In this document: piece by piece, positions 38,376 to 48,287 of the stretch
Numbering within the stretch: the first letter of the stretch is position 1
How the letters are laid out: each line of letters starts with the position of its first letter
DNA from: Adiantum capillus-veneris
Lineage: Eukaryota > Streptophyta > Polypodiopsida > Polypodiales > Pteridaceae
Direction: 5' to 3'
DNA length: 64,000 nt
Assembly: GCA_014529385.2 (NCBI GenBank)
Contig: CM043942.1
Span: 2,458,501 to 2,522,500, forward strand
Notes under the pieces: model-generated
The model's database searches: none
Told to the model about the DNA's origin: nothing
What the model saw: the letters and a program-made list of their open reading frames with translations, nothing else
Position numbers and translations under genes: made by a program

Positions 38376-38398
38376 CTCCTCTTTTTGTATACAGTGAA

Positions 38399-38867
38399 AT
38401 GGCTAGAACAAAAGCCACTGCAAGGAAGGCAGGCAAGGGACCAAGATTAGCATCTAAAGCAAGTAGCAGATCTGCAACCCCAAAGAAAAGACCTGGAAAA
38501 CCCAATAAAATTCTGAAAGGTCCAAGGGTGAAGAAGTTACAAACCTGCATGGGACTTTTCAGAGAAATCAGAAAGGCACAGAAATGTGTAGATTTATGCA
38601 TACCAAAGCTGCCCTTTCAGAGGATGGTGAGGTCCATATGTGAAGAAGCTACCTGGGGCACCAAAAGGTGGAAGGTGGTGGCATTAATGGCTCTACAAGA
38701 AGCAACAGAGGACTTCCTACTGGAGTACTTCAGTGACATGACCATTGTTGCAGCCCATGCCCACAGGGTTACTATAATGGACAAAGATAGTGAGACACTG
38801 AAAAGAATAAGGTGGAGGTATGACAAACTACTGGTCCCCAATGTCTGCAGGGATAAGAAAATGAGGG
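38399..38867 (+). other. Histone H3/CENH3-like domain (residues 1-156)
   Basis: The N-terminus MARTKATARKAGKG copies the canonical H3 tail, including the positions of K4 and K9. FREIRKAQK (54-62) matches the alpha-N helix and KLPFQRMVRSI (70-80) matches alpha-1. The segment CEEATWGTKRW (81-91) is one residue longer than H3 loop 1 and has the Arg-Trp that CENH3 proteins carry there. ALQEATEDFL (98-107), HAHRVTIM (120-127) and KD (129-130) follow. The domain therefore mixes an H3-like tail with a CENH3-like fold. After residue 140 it runs into the linker instead of ending as a histone does. Confidence 0.85.
38855..38867 (+). repeat. Left target-site duplication of the LINE
   Basis: AAGAAAATGAGGG, identical to 45771-45783. 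Confidence 0.9.
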
Positions 38868-39363
38868 GAAACATCCACGCTAGAGGCCCGCTACTGCTGC
38901 TCGCCTCCCCTCCTTTGCTGTTGCGCCATCGCTCTCCTCCCTCCCCCTCCCTCCCCCCGTTGCCCCTTCGCTGCCCCCCCACCCCCTTCAGCCCCTGCGC
39001 ACTGCCTCTCAACCCACCCGCTGCCTCCCCCTATCTGCGTGCGCTGCCCCATTAGCTGCCGCAGCCCGCTGCCCCCCCCTGTCTGCGCGGTGCCCCTTAG
39101 CTGCCGCAGCCCGCTGCCCTCCTCTCGCTCTGCCTTCCCCGCTCCATCCCCCTCGCTCGCTGCTGCTTATGCACCCGCACATTGCACGGCTGCCCTCTTC
39201 GCCCTCGCTGTCTCCTCATCACCCCCCCCTCCCCCCATCCTCTTCGCCCCGAAGGCCCTCTGCACCTGGCTCGGCAGCACTTTCTCTTCGGAAAAGTGCC
39301 TGGCTGACTTGTTTGCAGGTTTCTTCTTCGCCGCCCGCTTCTTCGACTCAACAGTAGACACAG

Positions 39364-41278
39364 ACGGAGGCTCCAGCTTCACCTCAGAGGGACTCGCCTG
39401 AAGCCCCCTCGCCCGACCCCGTTGAGCCCACCATTCGACTTGCTCTTACGTCGGCAGAGCAAGCGAGCCTTGCCACAGAGGTAGAACGCTTGCAGGCGAC
39501 TTCTGTCATCTGCAAGGTTCTCGGCACTCGTCCCAGCAGAGGAGAGCTGCGAGACCTTCTCCAGGCCCGCCTCCTCGCAGAGGTGGGCAAGATCTTGGAT
39601 GTCCAGATTCTCGAACGGGGGTACTACCAGATTGAGTTCGAGACTTCCGAGATGGCCTCCAAGGTCATAGCTATGAGTCCATTGGCCATCCGAGCATCAC
39701 GCGCCCACTTTCGACAGTGGCGACATGGTTTTGACCCGTCTTCGGATGTGCTAGTAGAGGAGGCGGACATCCCCATCTCAGTCTGCTTTCCGGGTTTACG
39801 GAGGGAGTACCTTCCACTTCTCTCCAAGATTGGCTCCGCCATCGGAACTGTCCTGGAGACACCTCGTACGGCAGCATCAGTAGTTGCCAAGGCGGTTGGC
39901 ATCCCTTCAGTCCGAGTTTTGGTCAGAGATACCCACACGCTCCCGAAGGTCATCCTTCTGCCTCGGGTGAGTGGGGGTTGGTTTAGACAGAGTGTGGATT
40001 ACTCGGGTCTCCCGAACCAGTGCTTCATTTGCAGACAGATGGGCCACCTAGCGAAGGCCTGTCCACGGAGGAGACCACGACCCGCACCCCAGCCTCAGCC
40101 TCAGCCTCAGCCCCAGCCTGCCAAGGCTGGGCCGCAGCCACAGCCAGCGACACAGAGCACAGATTCAGCGCCACCCTCCGAGCCTGGGGCTCCAGCGGAG
40201 GAGGGGTGGCAGCAGGCCCGTGGCCGTCGACGCCAGGGGCCACAACGACAGCCTGGCACTCAGAGTGGCCCCCAGGTGCCTACTCAGCAGCAATGGGTTT
40301 CCACGAGGAACCGCTTTGGTCCTCTTGAGCAGGAGGAGCCCCCTACGCCAGCCACCGCCTCCGTTTCACCCTCGTCAGCCGCTCCGCCTTCCGATCTCCC
40401 CTCCTCCTCCTCATGCCCTCCCCCGCCCTCAACTACCGCTCACTCCCCACCTCGCCCCCCCCCATGTCTCTGTCGCCCCACCCCGCTTCTCCTCTCCTCC
40501 GTCCCCCCCAGCCCCCTCTCCCCCTCCTCCTGCTTCAGTACCACAGTCGGCTCAGGAGGCTGGACCCTCGCCGGCGGCTAGGAGATCTCTTGGCAGCGCC
40601 TTCCGTCGCCTAGCGAGAGAGGGTCAGCCCTTCATGCGGCCCCCTCTGCAGATTCAGACATCTCCTCTTGCAGCTATCCCTCGTGGTTTGACGAGCATTG
40701 ACCTCCGACGCCGCTGGGATTTCTTCGATTACGGGTTTACTCGTTTTCTTGGCGATTCCGCAGCAGACCACGAGGCAGCCTGCTTCAGAGTCCACGCTTT
40801 GTTCCTCGCCGCTAGGGGGATAGAGGCCTTGGACTCAGCAATTGGTTTCTCCTTCCCCCTCTGTGGCAGGACTGAGACAGAGTGGTCCCTCGACTCAGTG
40901 GTGGGATGGTTGCATACACAGGTTCTCGAGTTCTCTCACCACATGGGAGAACTTGGCGTTACACATTTGCTGCAGACTTTGTGGCCACTGGCCAAGTTTG
41001 CGGTGACACCCCCAGATTCAGCAGGATGTAGACACATTGTGGTGTACTTTTTTGCTGATACGCAGTGTTTGCCTTGCTATGTATTCATTCATGAGGACTC
41101 CTGGACAGAGGAGGTTGCTTTACGCATGGCTCGCTCTACTTGGGCTTGGACCAGGCACTCACTGCAGTCTCGCCTATCTAGAGGACGCTCGGATGCGGAT
41201 TACTCCCCATCCAAGTCTGCTTCGAAGATAGCTCGTGTTGCTGCTGCGGCAGCATCTGTTCTCTCTCGCTCCCCATGA
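39364..41278 (+). pseudogene. LINE ORF1, nucleic-acid-binding protein (start lost, frameshifted)
   Basis: The homologous position of the second copy's ATG (56340) is ACG here (39364), and the frame is open from there. The first part (to 40581) has a DUF4283-like region: TSVICKVLGTRPSRGELRDL, YYQIEFETSEMASKVIAMSP, HTLPKVILLPRVSGGWFR. A CX2CX4HX4C knuckle follows (40021-40062, CFICRQMGHLAKAC), then Gln/Pro-rich repeats. After a frameshift near 40560 the C-terminal part continues to 41278 (RGLTSIDLRRRWDFFDYGFT, FAVTPPDSAGCRHIVVYFFA). The stop overlaps the ORF2 start as ATGA. Confidence 0.7.
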
Positions 41279-42406
41279 GGATCGTCTCGTGGAACGTGCA
41301 GGGACTAGGTGGGCCCCAGTTTCAGCGACAGCGGGGCCGATTGCGTCAGGAGCTTCAGCGTTGCCTTGTGGGAAGAGAGATTGATCTCCTTATGCTTCAG
41401 GAGCACCATTTGTCTGAGAGCCGCATTCGGCGATGTGGTCAGATTTTGCGTGCACGCTATGATACCTTTTGGTCAGCTGCTTTTGGACCTGGAGGCATCC
41501 AGGGTGGGGTATGTATGACTATTGCGGACTCATTACAGCAGGCCATTGTGGGCAGAGGGATTATTGTACCAGGCAGGGCTCAGTGGATCACTATGCAGGT
41601 TCAGGGTAGCCTTGTGGGTTTCTTGAACATCTATGCGCCCAATGTGGCGAGTGCTCGTGCAGAGTTTTGGTCAGATTGTTGAGTCTTTGCCACAGGTTGA
41701 CCAGTGGTGTGTAGGAGGGGACTTCAACATGTTGGAGGACCCTTCTGACAGGATCGGAGGGAGCCATGTTACTTTGCACGGAGTCGAGTTAGCAGCTTGG
41801 GAGAGGTTTTGTATGACGTTGAGGGTCTCGGATACATGGCAGCATTCTGGCTTTGTGAGGCCTCGAGAGAGTCTTGCCTTCTCTAGATCGGACCGCAGAG
41901 TGGGAGGAGTGAATCTATCGCGCATAGATCGCTTCTACACTAGTGACCACTTCAGTGACTTGGGGGGATCAGTGGGCATCCTAGCAGGGACATCCTTCTC
42001 GGACCATGCACCAGTGATCCTCACAGTGGCAGACAGGCAGAGGAGTGGGAGCACGATGCTTCGCATCCCAGAGCGGGTCTTGTTGGACTCAGCACTCAAA
42101 GAGAGGGTCGAGGCTCTATGGACAGAGGGCATGGACAGCCAGGCTCCACCTGCAGACAGAGTGGCCTCAGGCCTAGCTTAGCTTAGCCACTTCTTTCTCC
42201 AGGAGTCTCTGGCTCGACGGGCTGCAGCGAGAGAGGAGGAGCAGCGTCTCAGACGAGGCATTGCTTCACTACAGAGGATGCAGGAGCAGCATCCAGACAG
42301 TCCATGGTTGGAGGAGCAGTTACAGCAGGCTTGACAGGAGCTTGCTTGCACAGAGGAGAGGCGCCATGAGTTTGCCTTTCACTGACAGGCATCTCAGTGG
42401 ACTCAA
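41275..42406 (+). pseudogene. LINE ORF2 endonuclease domain (broken)
   Basis: Starts MRIVSWNVQGLGG with the AP-endonuclease Asn, then LMLQEHHLSES (catalytic Glu). The frame closes at 41682 and continues in another frame: WCVGGDFNMLEDPSDR (GDFN) and SFSDHAPVIL (SDH). The same frameshift after EFWSD is present in the other LINE copy. Further stops at 42179, 42332 and about 42382 separate this part from the reverse transcriptase. Confidence 0.75.
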
Positions 42407-44329
42407 GTGGGTGACAGAGTGACAGGTGCTTTTTTTGAGACAGTGGGACCTTGGCACTCGCATGCCAAGGTCAATCAGTTGAGGAGACCCGATGGGTCAG
42501 TTGTTTGTGAGCCAGAGGATATGCGTGCAGTTGCTATTGACTTTTACCGTGAGCTACTGTCGGCTGAGCCCGAGTCAGAGAGACAGGATGCATGCAGGGA
42601 GCAAGTTTGGGCACAGATGCCTTGTCTTGTGACTGAGGAGATGCGGCAGAGGCTTGAGTTACCTCTTCAGCTTGAGGAGCTGCACACGGCTCTTAGGGCC
42701 CTTCCTCGTGGTAGCTGTCCAGGTGAGGATGGGCTGACTTTCAGCTTCTTGGAGTACTGGGACCTGCTTGGCCCAGATCTTTGTAGTGCCTTTCAGTACA
42801 TTCTGCACACAGGAGTGATGCCGGATAGCATGAGTGAGGGCCTGATTTACCTCATTCCAAAGGAGGGTGGCTCCTTGGATGAGATTCGACAGTGGCGCCC
42901 CATCACCATTCTCAACTCAGCCTACAAAATTCTTGCCAAGGCTCTGAGTTTGAGGATTCAGCCATTTTTGGAGAGCCTTATACATGGGACTCAGACAGGT
43001 TTTGTCAAGGAACGCAGTATCCTTGACAACATCTTCACTTTTTGGGAGGCTTCTGCCCTTGCACGGCTCCGTGGGGAGGACCTTGTGATTCTTCTTCTCG
43101 ATTTTGAGAAGGCATACGACAGAGTTGACTGGGACTTTCTAGAGGGCACGCTACGCAGGATGGGATTCTCAGAGGCTTGGATCAGAGGGGTGTCAGCTTT
43201 GTACAGACAGGCTCACAGTCAGGTGCTTTTGGCAGGAGGTAGAGGTGAGCGCTTCATGCTCACACGATCGGTCAAACAGGGTTGTCCTCTTGCCCCCTTT
43301 CTCTGTCTGTTCTATGCGGAGGCGATGAGCAGATTTTTGGTGTCACAACAGGTTGGTTTGAGGGGCTTAGCACTCCCTATACGGGGAGATGAGCTTCTGG
43401 ACGCTGAGTTTGCCGACGACTCAGCCTTGTACTTAGAGGGCCAGGAGGCCAATTTACACAGATGTGGGCAGGCTTTGGAGACCTTCTGCTGTGCATCGGG
43501 CGCACTGATCAAATCGAGAAAGACAGTGCCTTTCTCAGTTGGTAGTGATCCTGTGCCAGATTGGATGCCAGGAGAGGGTTTCAGGTGGATTCCTCCAGGG
43601 ACTGCAGTTCGATACTTGGGTTGTCAGGTTGGTTTGGATTTGTCCCCCGAGCAGCAGATTGCTCCTCTTCTCCTGTCTATCAGGAGAAAGCTGTTACATT
43701 GGAGCTCAGCACGACTTTCGCTGGTTGGTAGAGTAGTAGTTGCCAACCAGGTGTTGTTGGTGACTATGTGGTACATCACTTCTTGCTGGATCTTCTCGAG
43801 TTCTTGCATCAGCCAGGTAGAGAGGCTGATCGGGAACTTCCTTTGGTCAGGTCGCGACACTCAGATTGCCCGAGCCAAGGTGGCTTGGTCGGTCATCACA
43901 CTTCCTTGTTCTCAGGGAGGGCTTGGGATCATTGATCCAGCACAGCAGAGCAGAGCCCTTCTTGGGAAGTTCGTCGTCAGAGGACTTCTTCCAGGCGAGG
44001 AGCCCTGGAAGGAGTTCTTGTTGCAGAGGCTTTGTGCCAGGGTGCCTCAGTCAGGAGGCCCTTGGCAACCTTCGACCAGATGGATCTTTACAGAGTTGCG
44101 CCGAGTTGGTTTGAGCAGGAGACTGGAGGACCGATTCGCTGTGAGTTTGCTTCGTTCTTGGGAGCTATTGCGGCGTGGCCTAGAGCAGCGAGAGCCGACG
44201 TGCACGGAGGAGCGCCTACGGCAGCCCCTCGTCTGGAACCAAGTGGTTAGCACTCAGAGAGGCCACTTGGTTGGATTAGGCCTCATGTTTCTTGGGGTCC
44301 CATGGCAGCAGGTTCAGCGCGCTCTCTAG
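42407..44329 (+). pseudogene. LINE ORF2 reverse transcriptase
   Basis: 640 residues of open frame with the standard motif series: LIYLIPKEGG, RQWRPITILNSAYKILAKAL, TGFVKERSILDNI, LLDFEKAYDRVDWDFL, VKQGCPLAPFLCLFYAEA, FADDSALY (43409-43432) and RYLGCQVGL. The palm motif FADD is intact. It is in frame with the later part of the endonuclease. Strand and order fit an L1-like plant LINE. Confidence 0.9.
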
Positions 44330-45576
44330 GTGACTGGCTAGAGTTCACAGGTTTGTCAGAGGAGGTGCAGGTTGTCCAGCTACAGGGCATGAGAGGGGTT
44401 CAGAGCATGTGTCAGGACATCTCAGAGTCAGTTCCAGCTGATTGGCTCACGCCTCTTGAGCCAGTAGCACCCCGGTGGATGGGAGCCTTCACACGACTGG
44501 AGGTTCTCATTTCAGTCAGGGCTTGCTCAGAGACTGTCCCAGCCCTGTTCTTCGAGCTTCAGGGTGGGGGACGATTACAGAGAGTTGCAGTAGAGGCCCC
44601 ACAGGTAGCAGAGTGTTGTTTCCAGAGGATCCGAGTTGTGGGTATCTGTGGGAGGACTTGCGTCATAGACCCTGACCCAGCAGCTCTTGAGACAGGACAC
44701 TGGAGGCTATGGGCTTGGGAGTGCTGTCCATTGGCACGAGTACAGTGGGATCCTGGTGAGTGGCTTTGGAGGGACCCATTCTCTTCTGCAGGCCGCCCAG
44801 GAGTCCCTTTCTTTCAGTACACTGTTCGGCTTGGACGTCATATACTTGCAGCACAGAGAGAGGCCCGCCCCGCTGCAGCACGTCATTGGCAGGAGGAGGG
44901 TCTCACAATTGAGTTCTTGGCAGCTTTTTGGCAGAGGCTGTGGGACTCCAGACAGCCGAGGCGCGTCACCTTGTTCCAGTGGTTGGTTGCACACAGAGCC
45001 ACAGCAGTAGGGAGCTGGCTTGTACATAGTGGTCTCTCGGCCGCATGTACAGCATGTGACCAGTTGGTGGAGAGTCAGCGACACTGTCTTTGGGACTGTC
45101 CCTCGGCCCAGCAGGTGTGGCTACGAGTTCTTCGGCTGATGCTTGCCCTCTCCACGGCTCGACAGTACACTTGGGGGGCGGCAACTTGGTCCACCCTCAC
45201 GGGCCCGGCACTTCAATTTGAGCTATCTTCCACCAGCAGGATGATAGTGATACAGGGGGGTCGACCTACACTCCAGCCTGCTACAGACCTTACTCCACAT
45301 GAGTGGAGCAGTGAGAGAGCGGAGTGTTGGGAGCTCATCAACGGCCTAGCTCTCTGGTTCATCTGGCGGGCCCGTTGTTTCCGCATCTTTGAGGCTCGCC
45401 TTGTACCACCAGCAGAGACTGTTCGTGACTTTTGGCTAGAGCTGATCCATACTCTCAGAGGACAACTTGAGGGACTACAGGGCAGCTCCGACCGCATGAG
45501 GGAGCGCCGCGAGGCTTTCCTTCGACTCTGGCGCCCTGGGCCGTTTTACTCCATGGTCCAGGGGGTGCTTAGATGA
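44302..45576 (+). pseudogene. LINE ORF2 C-terminal region with zinc-binding motif
   Basis: Frame-shifted continuation after 44329. RVTLFQWLVAHRATAVGSWL, CTACDQLVESQRHCLWDCP and AQQVWLRVLRLM match the zf-RVT tail typical of plant LINEs. It ends at 45576 about 200 bp before the A-rich end. Confidence 0.75.
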
Positions 45577-45770
45577 CACTACTGTCCACCTGTGTGGCTT
45601 TTCCCTCCTCCCATCTCTTGATTTAGCCCCATTGTATATATGCTGTTTTTTCACTGGGAGAGTCTCCCCATCATGCTTGATGTAGCCCTCTCTTACAGAG
45701 GTGGATGTAGCCCTATGGGCAGCTTTCATTAACTAATAGAAGGATCTTTTTCTCAGAAAAAAAAAGAAAA

Positions 45771-45783
45771 AAGAAAATGAGGG
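45771..45783 (+). repeat. Right target-site duplication of the LINE
   Basis: AAGAAAATGAGGG directly after the A-rich tail. The fusion-gene codon series resumes here. Confidence 0.9.
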
Positions 45784-46746
45784 AAATTTTGTTATATCCC
45801 CCGGAGCTAGTGCCACAACTCACAGTTGTAGATGTCACACATGATGTGAATACAAGGGCAAGGGCAGAGACTATTGCTCGCCAAACAGAGGACATGAGGG
45901 AAGCAGAGCTCAAGGAGAAAGCAAAAGTAGCAGTGGAGTCCCAGAGACAAACAGAATGCAATGTGACCCTGTCCATAGAGGCAAGCAATCAAGAAACTCT
46001 ACTTTCAATGAAGGATGGTTTGCTTGCAGAGATACCATTTGTAGATGGAGCCAGAAAGCTAGCTTTGGAAAAAGTGGACATTAATTTATTGCAGAATCCA
46101 GATGCTCAGATTTCAGACACAATTATCTATGCTTGTCTTAAGTAAGTGTTACTATCTTGCTAGCTTTGAAAACTCAGATAATAGGTTTGCTAACTCAGGT
46201 AAAGTCTCTGCAGCCTGATCAAAAGTCAACTCCCACTGCACACCCACACAGAGGTGTTTCTTCTTGATCCACAAATGTCAGTGATTATTAGACAAAAGAA
46301 CAGTCCATCTGGGACCTTTGAGAGTTGGTTTCTCCACTGTGCTATGTTGGAAGTTACTGTCATCATCTTTCCATATGAGAACAACCATCACTGGAGTCTC
46401 ATATGCCTTGATGTTGACCAACCAGCAGTGTGGGTGTTCAATTCAATAAAAGGAACCCACCCTGAAATTAGGCTGTAAGTGTTTTGTATCAGAAAGTGTT
46501 TTTTATAGATATCCATGTAAATTTGAAGCCTCATGCTAACATCTTGACATTGCTTTGTGTAGTTGTATAAAGAGGTTGTTGCTTACCTATGGCAAGCTAT
46601 GTGGAAGGTATGAACTATACAAGGCCCCAATCAAAGATGTACCTGTCCCAAATCAAACCGATGGAAATTCTTGCGGTTGGAGATGTCTTCTCTATGCAGA
46701 ATATGTCCTGCAAAGCTATTTTGCATTAAAACCTTTCATGACTAAG
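45784..46746 (+). other. Ulp1/C48-type cysteine protease domain of the fusion
   Basis: Three exon pieces encode residues ~157-424. The core has ISDTIIYACL (266-275), NHHWSLICL with catalytic His335, VFNS with Asn352 where the Asp of Ulp1 usually stands, and NQTDGNSCGW with oxyanion Gln394 and catalytic Cys400. Exon joins at 46141/46214 and 46474/46563 are phase 2 and restore N-L and L-C. Ulp1-like enzymes cleave SUMO or related modifiers. A His-Asn-Cys triad is unusual for the family but chemically possible. Confidence 0.8.
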
Positions 46747-46827
46747 GTACCCATTTGGCAATGCATTCAGTTAGTTTTGGTTTAGTTTATAAAAGAATTC
46801 TCACCATGTGGTCTTTCAATTTTGCAG

Positions 46828-47475
46828 AGTGCTTTAAAAAACTACACATATGATTATTTGCAAAGATACCGGGTAAGTTTAATACAACACCTGCTTACTA
46901 TGTCTAGCCCCAGAGAGCTTGAAGATAGCGGCTTGGATGACCGCACTATTGATCTAACAATACATGACGTGTCACCACGACAAACCCCTGCATCCGATAC
47001 AGTGGAATCACAACGGGCCGAGGGGGTCATATCAGCAGAAGATGAAAGAGCCGAGGATGAGGAAAGGTCAAATGAGCATATGAAAGGTGCTAGTGTACAA
47101 CCAGAGGAGACAATGAAAGAGCCAAGTCAGCCAGTGGAGGAGCCAAAAGAGCCTATGGCTGAAACCCAAGATGAGGAAAGCATGCCTATAGATGAGCAAA
47201 AGGATATGGATGAGGAAAGCAGGCATAGGGATGAGCAAACTGATATGGATCAGGCAAGGATGTATGAGGCAAGCCGGTCAACCGAGGGAGAGGAAAAGAC
47301 CTTGGAGGAAACCTTGAATGAGGCAGAAAGAGCCATGGGGGAGACCCCTGATGAAGATGTGAATGATGACTATGAAGATGTGAATGATGAAGATAAAGCA
47401 GAGGAGAGCAACAACGACATCAACACTACAGAGACCCAGTATGGACCCTTGCTACCTGTAGATACGGTTGTTCCG
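46828..47475 (+). other. Acidic linker exon of the fusion
   Basis: Residues 425-640. A Ulp1 tail (NYTYDYLQRYR) is followed by a long Glu/Asp-rich low-complexity region (for example EDVNDDYEDVNDEDKAEES). A CGG-GTAAGT at 46870 could be an alternative donor, but the frame stays open through it. Confidence 0.6.
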
Positions 47476-47547
47476 GTAATGTCTATTCAAGTATGGCAAA
47501 ACATGTTCAGCTTCTAACTACTTATATGTACTTGTCAACTTTTACAG

Positions 47548-48111
47548 AGGTTGATTATCCTGGACGACAATGGATTGCTGCTGATGCGGGTGCCTCTCGG
47601 TGACACAGAACCCTTTGAGGATTTGCAAACGTTTCGGATGGAAACTTGTCGAGTCGTGGTTCGTCCAGGAATCAAGGAATTTATTCAGGTTCTTCTTCCG
47701 CACTTCAGAGTTGCCATATGGTCTTCAATGCAAAGGCAAAACTTGTCGCCACTAGTTACAATAGTTTGCAGTGTATGTGACGCTCACACATCAGATTTTG
47801 CCTTTTTGTATGATCAAAGAAAATGCGTTACCGTTGAGGGCCACTACCACCCTAAAAAACCACACTTACCTCTTTTGTACAAACCGTTTAGCCAAATCGG
47901 TGTATCCTTTGATGCAACTAATACACTACTGATTGATGATACTCCTGAAAAGGGAGAACTAAATCCGCCGGGAACAACTATCTCACCACCTTCTTTCGAG
48001 GGGCATTCCTTCGATTTTTACCTTGAAGACATTCTGATTCCATACTTACAGAAATTGTATCTAAGTCCATTGTTCACGGACGAGTTTGTACTTTTTAATG
48101 AATTAAGATGA
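47548..48111 (+). other. FCP1/NIF phosphatase-like domain of the fusion
   Basis: Residues 641-827. IILDDNGLLL (643-652) aligns with the DxDxT motif, keeping the nucleophile Asp646 but with Asn648 at the second Asp. Plant NIF-like proteins with LDxNGLL exist, so this matches a subfamily rather than pure decay. RPGIKEFIQVLLPHFRVAIW-SS (679-700) and TLLIDDTPEKGELNP (765-779, Asp770/Asp771) give the second and third HAD motifs. The domain ends at a TGA right after a hydrophobic C-terminal helix. Confidence 0.75.
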
Positions 48112-48287
48112 CTCTTCTATCATGTCTTTGTCTTGTCTAACATTGAGAGAGAGAGAGAGAGAGATTTGACATGGTAAAGAAATGTATTTCAAGCACACTT
48201 TTTCACAGGGCACAATTGAAAAATGAGCTCAATAAACTTCATGTATTGAAAGTCATTTGTATACACTTGGGTTCACAAGAATATCTG
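48112..48287. other. Convergent 3' ends with short (GA)n
   Basis: A 176-bp gap between the stop of the fusion gene (+) and the stop of the minus-strand gene. (GA)n at 48146-48164. No separate feature seen. Confidence 0.6.

Larger units (their letters stand above)
36523..38398. promoter_or_regulatory. Shared upstream region of the two divergent genes
   Basis: Lies between the minus-strand gene and the fusion gene. It is built of (CT)n, (AT)n, (TG)n and (CA)n tracts (36548-36720, 37020-37160, 37263-37485, 37638-37691, 37862-38082, 38337-38374) and six GC-rich hairpin modules. A TATA-like TATTTAAATAT lies at 38316-38326, about 75 bp before the ATG at 38399, with a (GA)n leader between. Another TATATA lies near 37600. 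The readings through the microsatellites are not genes. Confidence 0.55.
38868..45770 (+). mobile_element. Near full-length LINE inserted in the fusion gene
   Basis: A ~6.9-kb non-LTR retrotransposon bounded by 13-bp AAGAAAATGAGGG duplications, with an A-rich 3' end. A pyrimidine-rich 5' leader (38880-39360) precedes ORF1 (zinc-knuckle protein), then ORF2 (endonuclease, reverse transcriptase, zinc-binding tail). Several stops and frameshifts make it inactive. It has a 5' end like that of the second copy at 55.85 kb, so it is close to full length. Confidence 0.9.
38399..48111 (+). pseudogene. CENH3-like histone / Ulp1 protease / FCP1-like fusion gene, broken by a LINE
   Basis: Inferred exons are 38399-38867 continuing at 45784-46141 (LINE between), then 46214-46474, 46563-46746, 46828-47475 and 47548-48111. 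All introns are GT-AG (three donors GTAAGT/GTAATG-like) and all phases agree, giving ~827 residues. Layout: 1-147 histone H3-like; 148-245 charged linker; ~246-424 Ulp1/C48 protease; 425-640 acidic, Glu/Asp-rich linker; 641-827 FCP1/NIF phosphatase-like. Apart from the LINE I see no stop or frameshift, so it was intact until that insertion. The right-hand frame continues the codon series of the left-hand frame through the 13-bp target duplication. It shares an upstream region with the minus-strand gene. The fusion could act on chromatin or kinetochore SUMO conjugates; that is inference from domains only. Confidence 0.75.

Noticed and set aside
38399-38867. Reading the histone-like segment as a misassembled or stray host H3 gene
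   Set aside because: It lacks a histone stop, continues in frame into the protease part through the target duplication, and lies well inside the TIR element.
39624-39953. Minus-strand readings opposite the LINE ORF1, ORF2 and leader
   Set aside because: Shadows of the coding strand; the same readings recur in the second LINE copy because the DNA is homologous.
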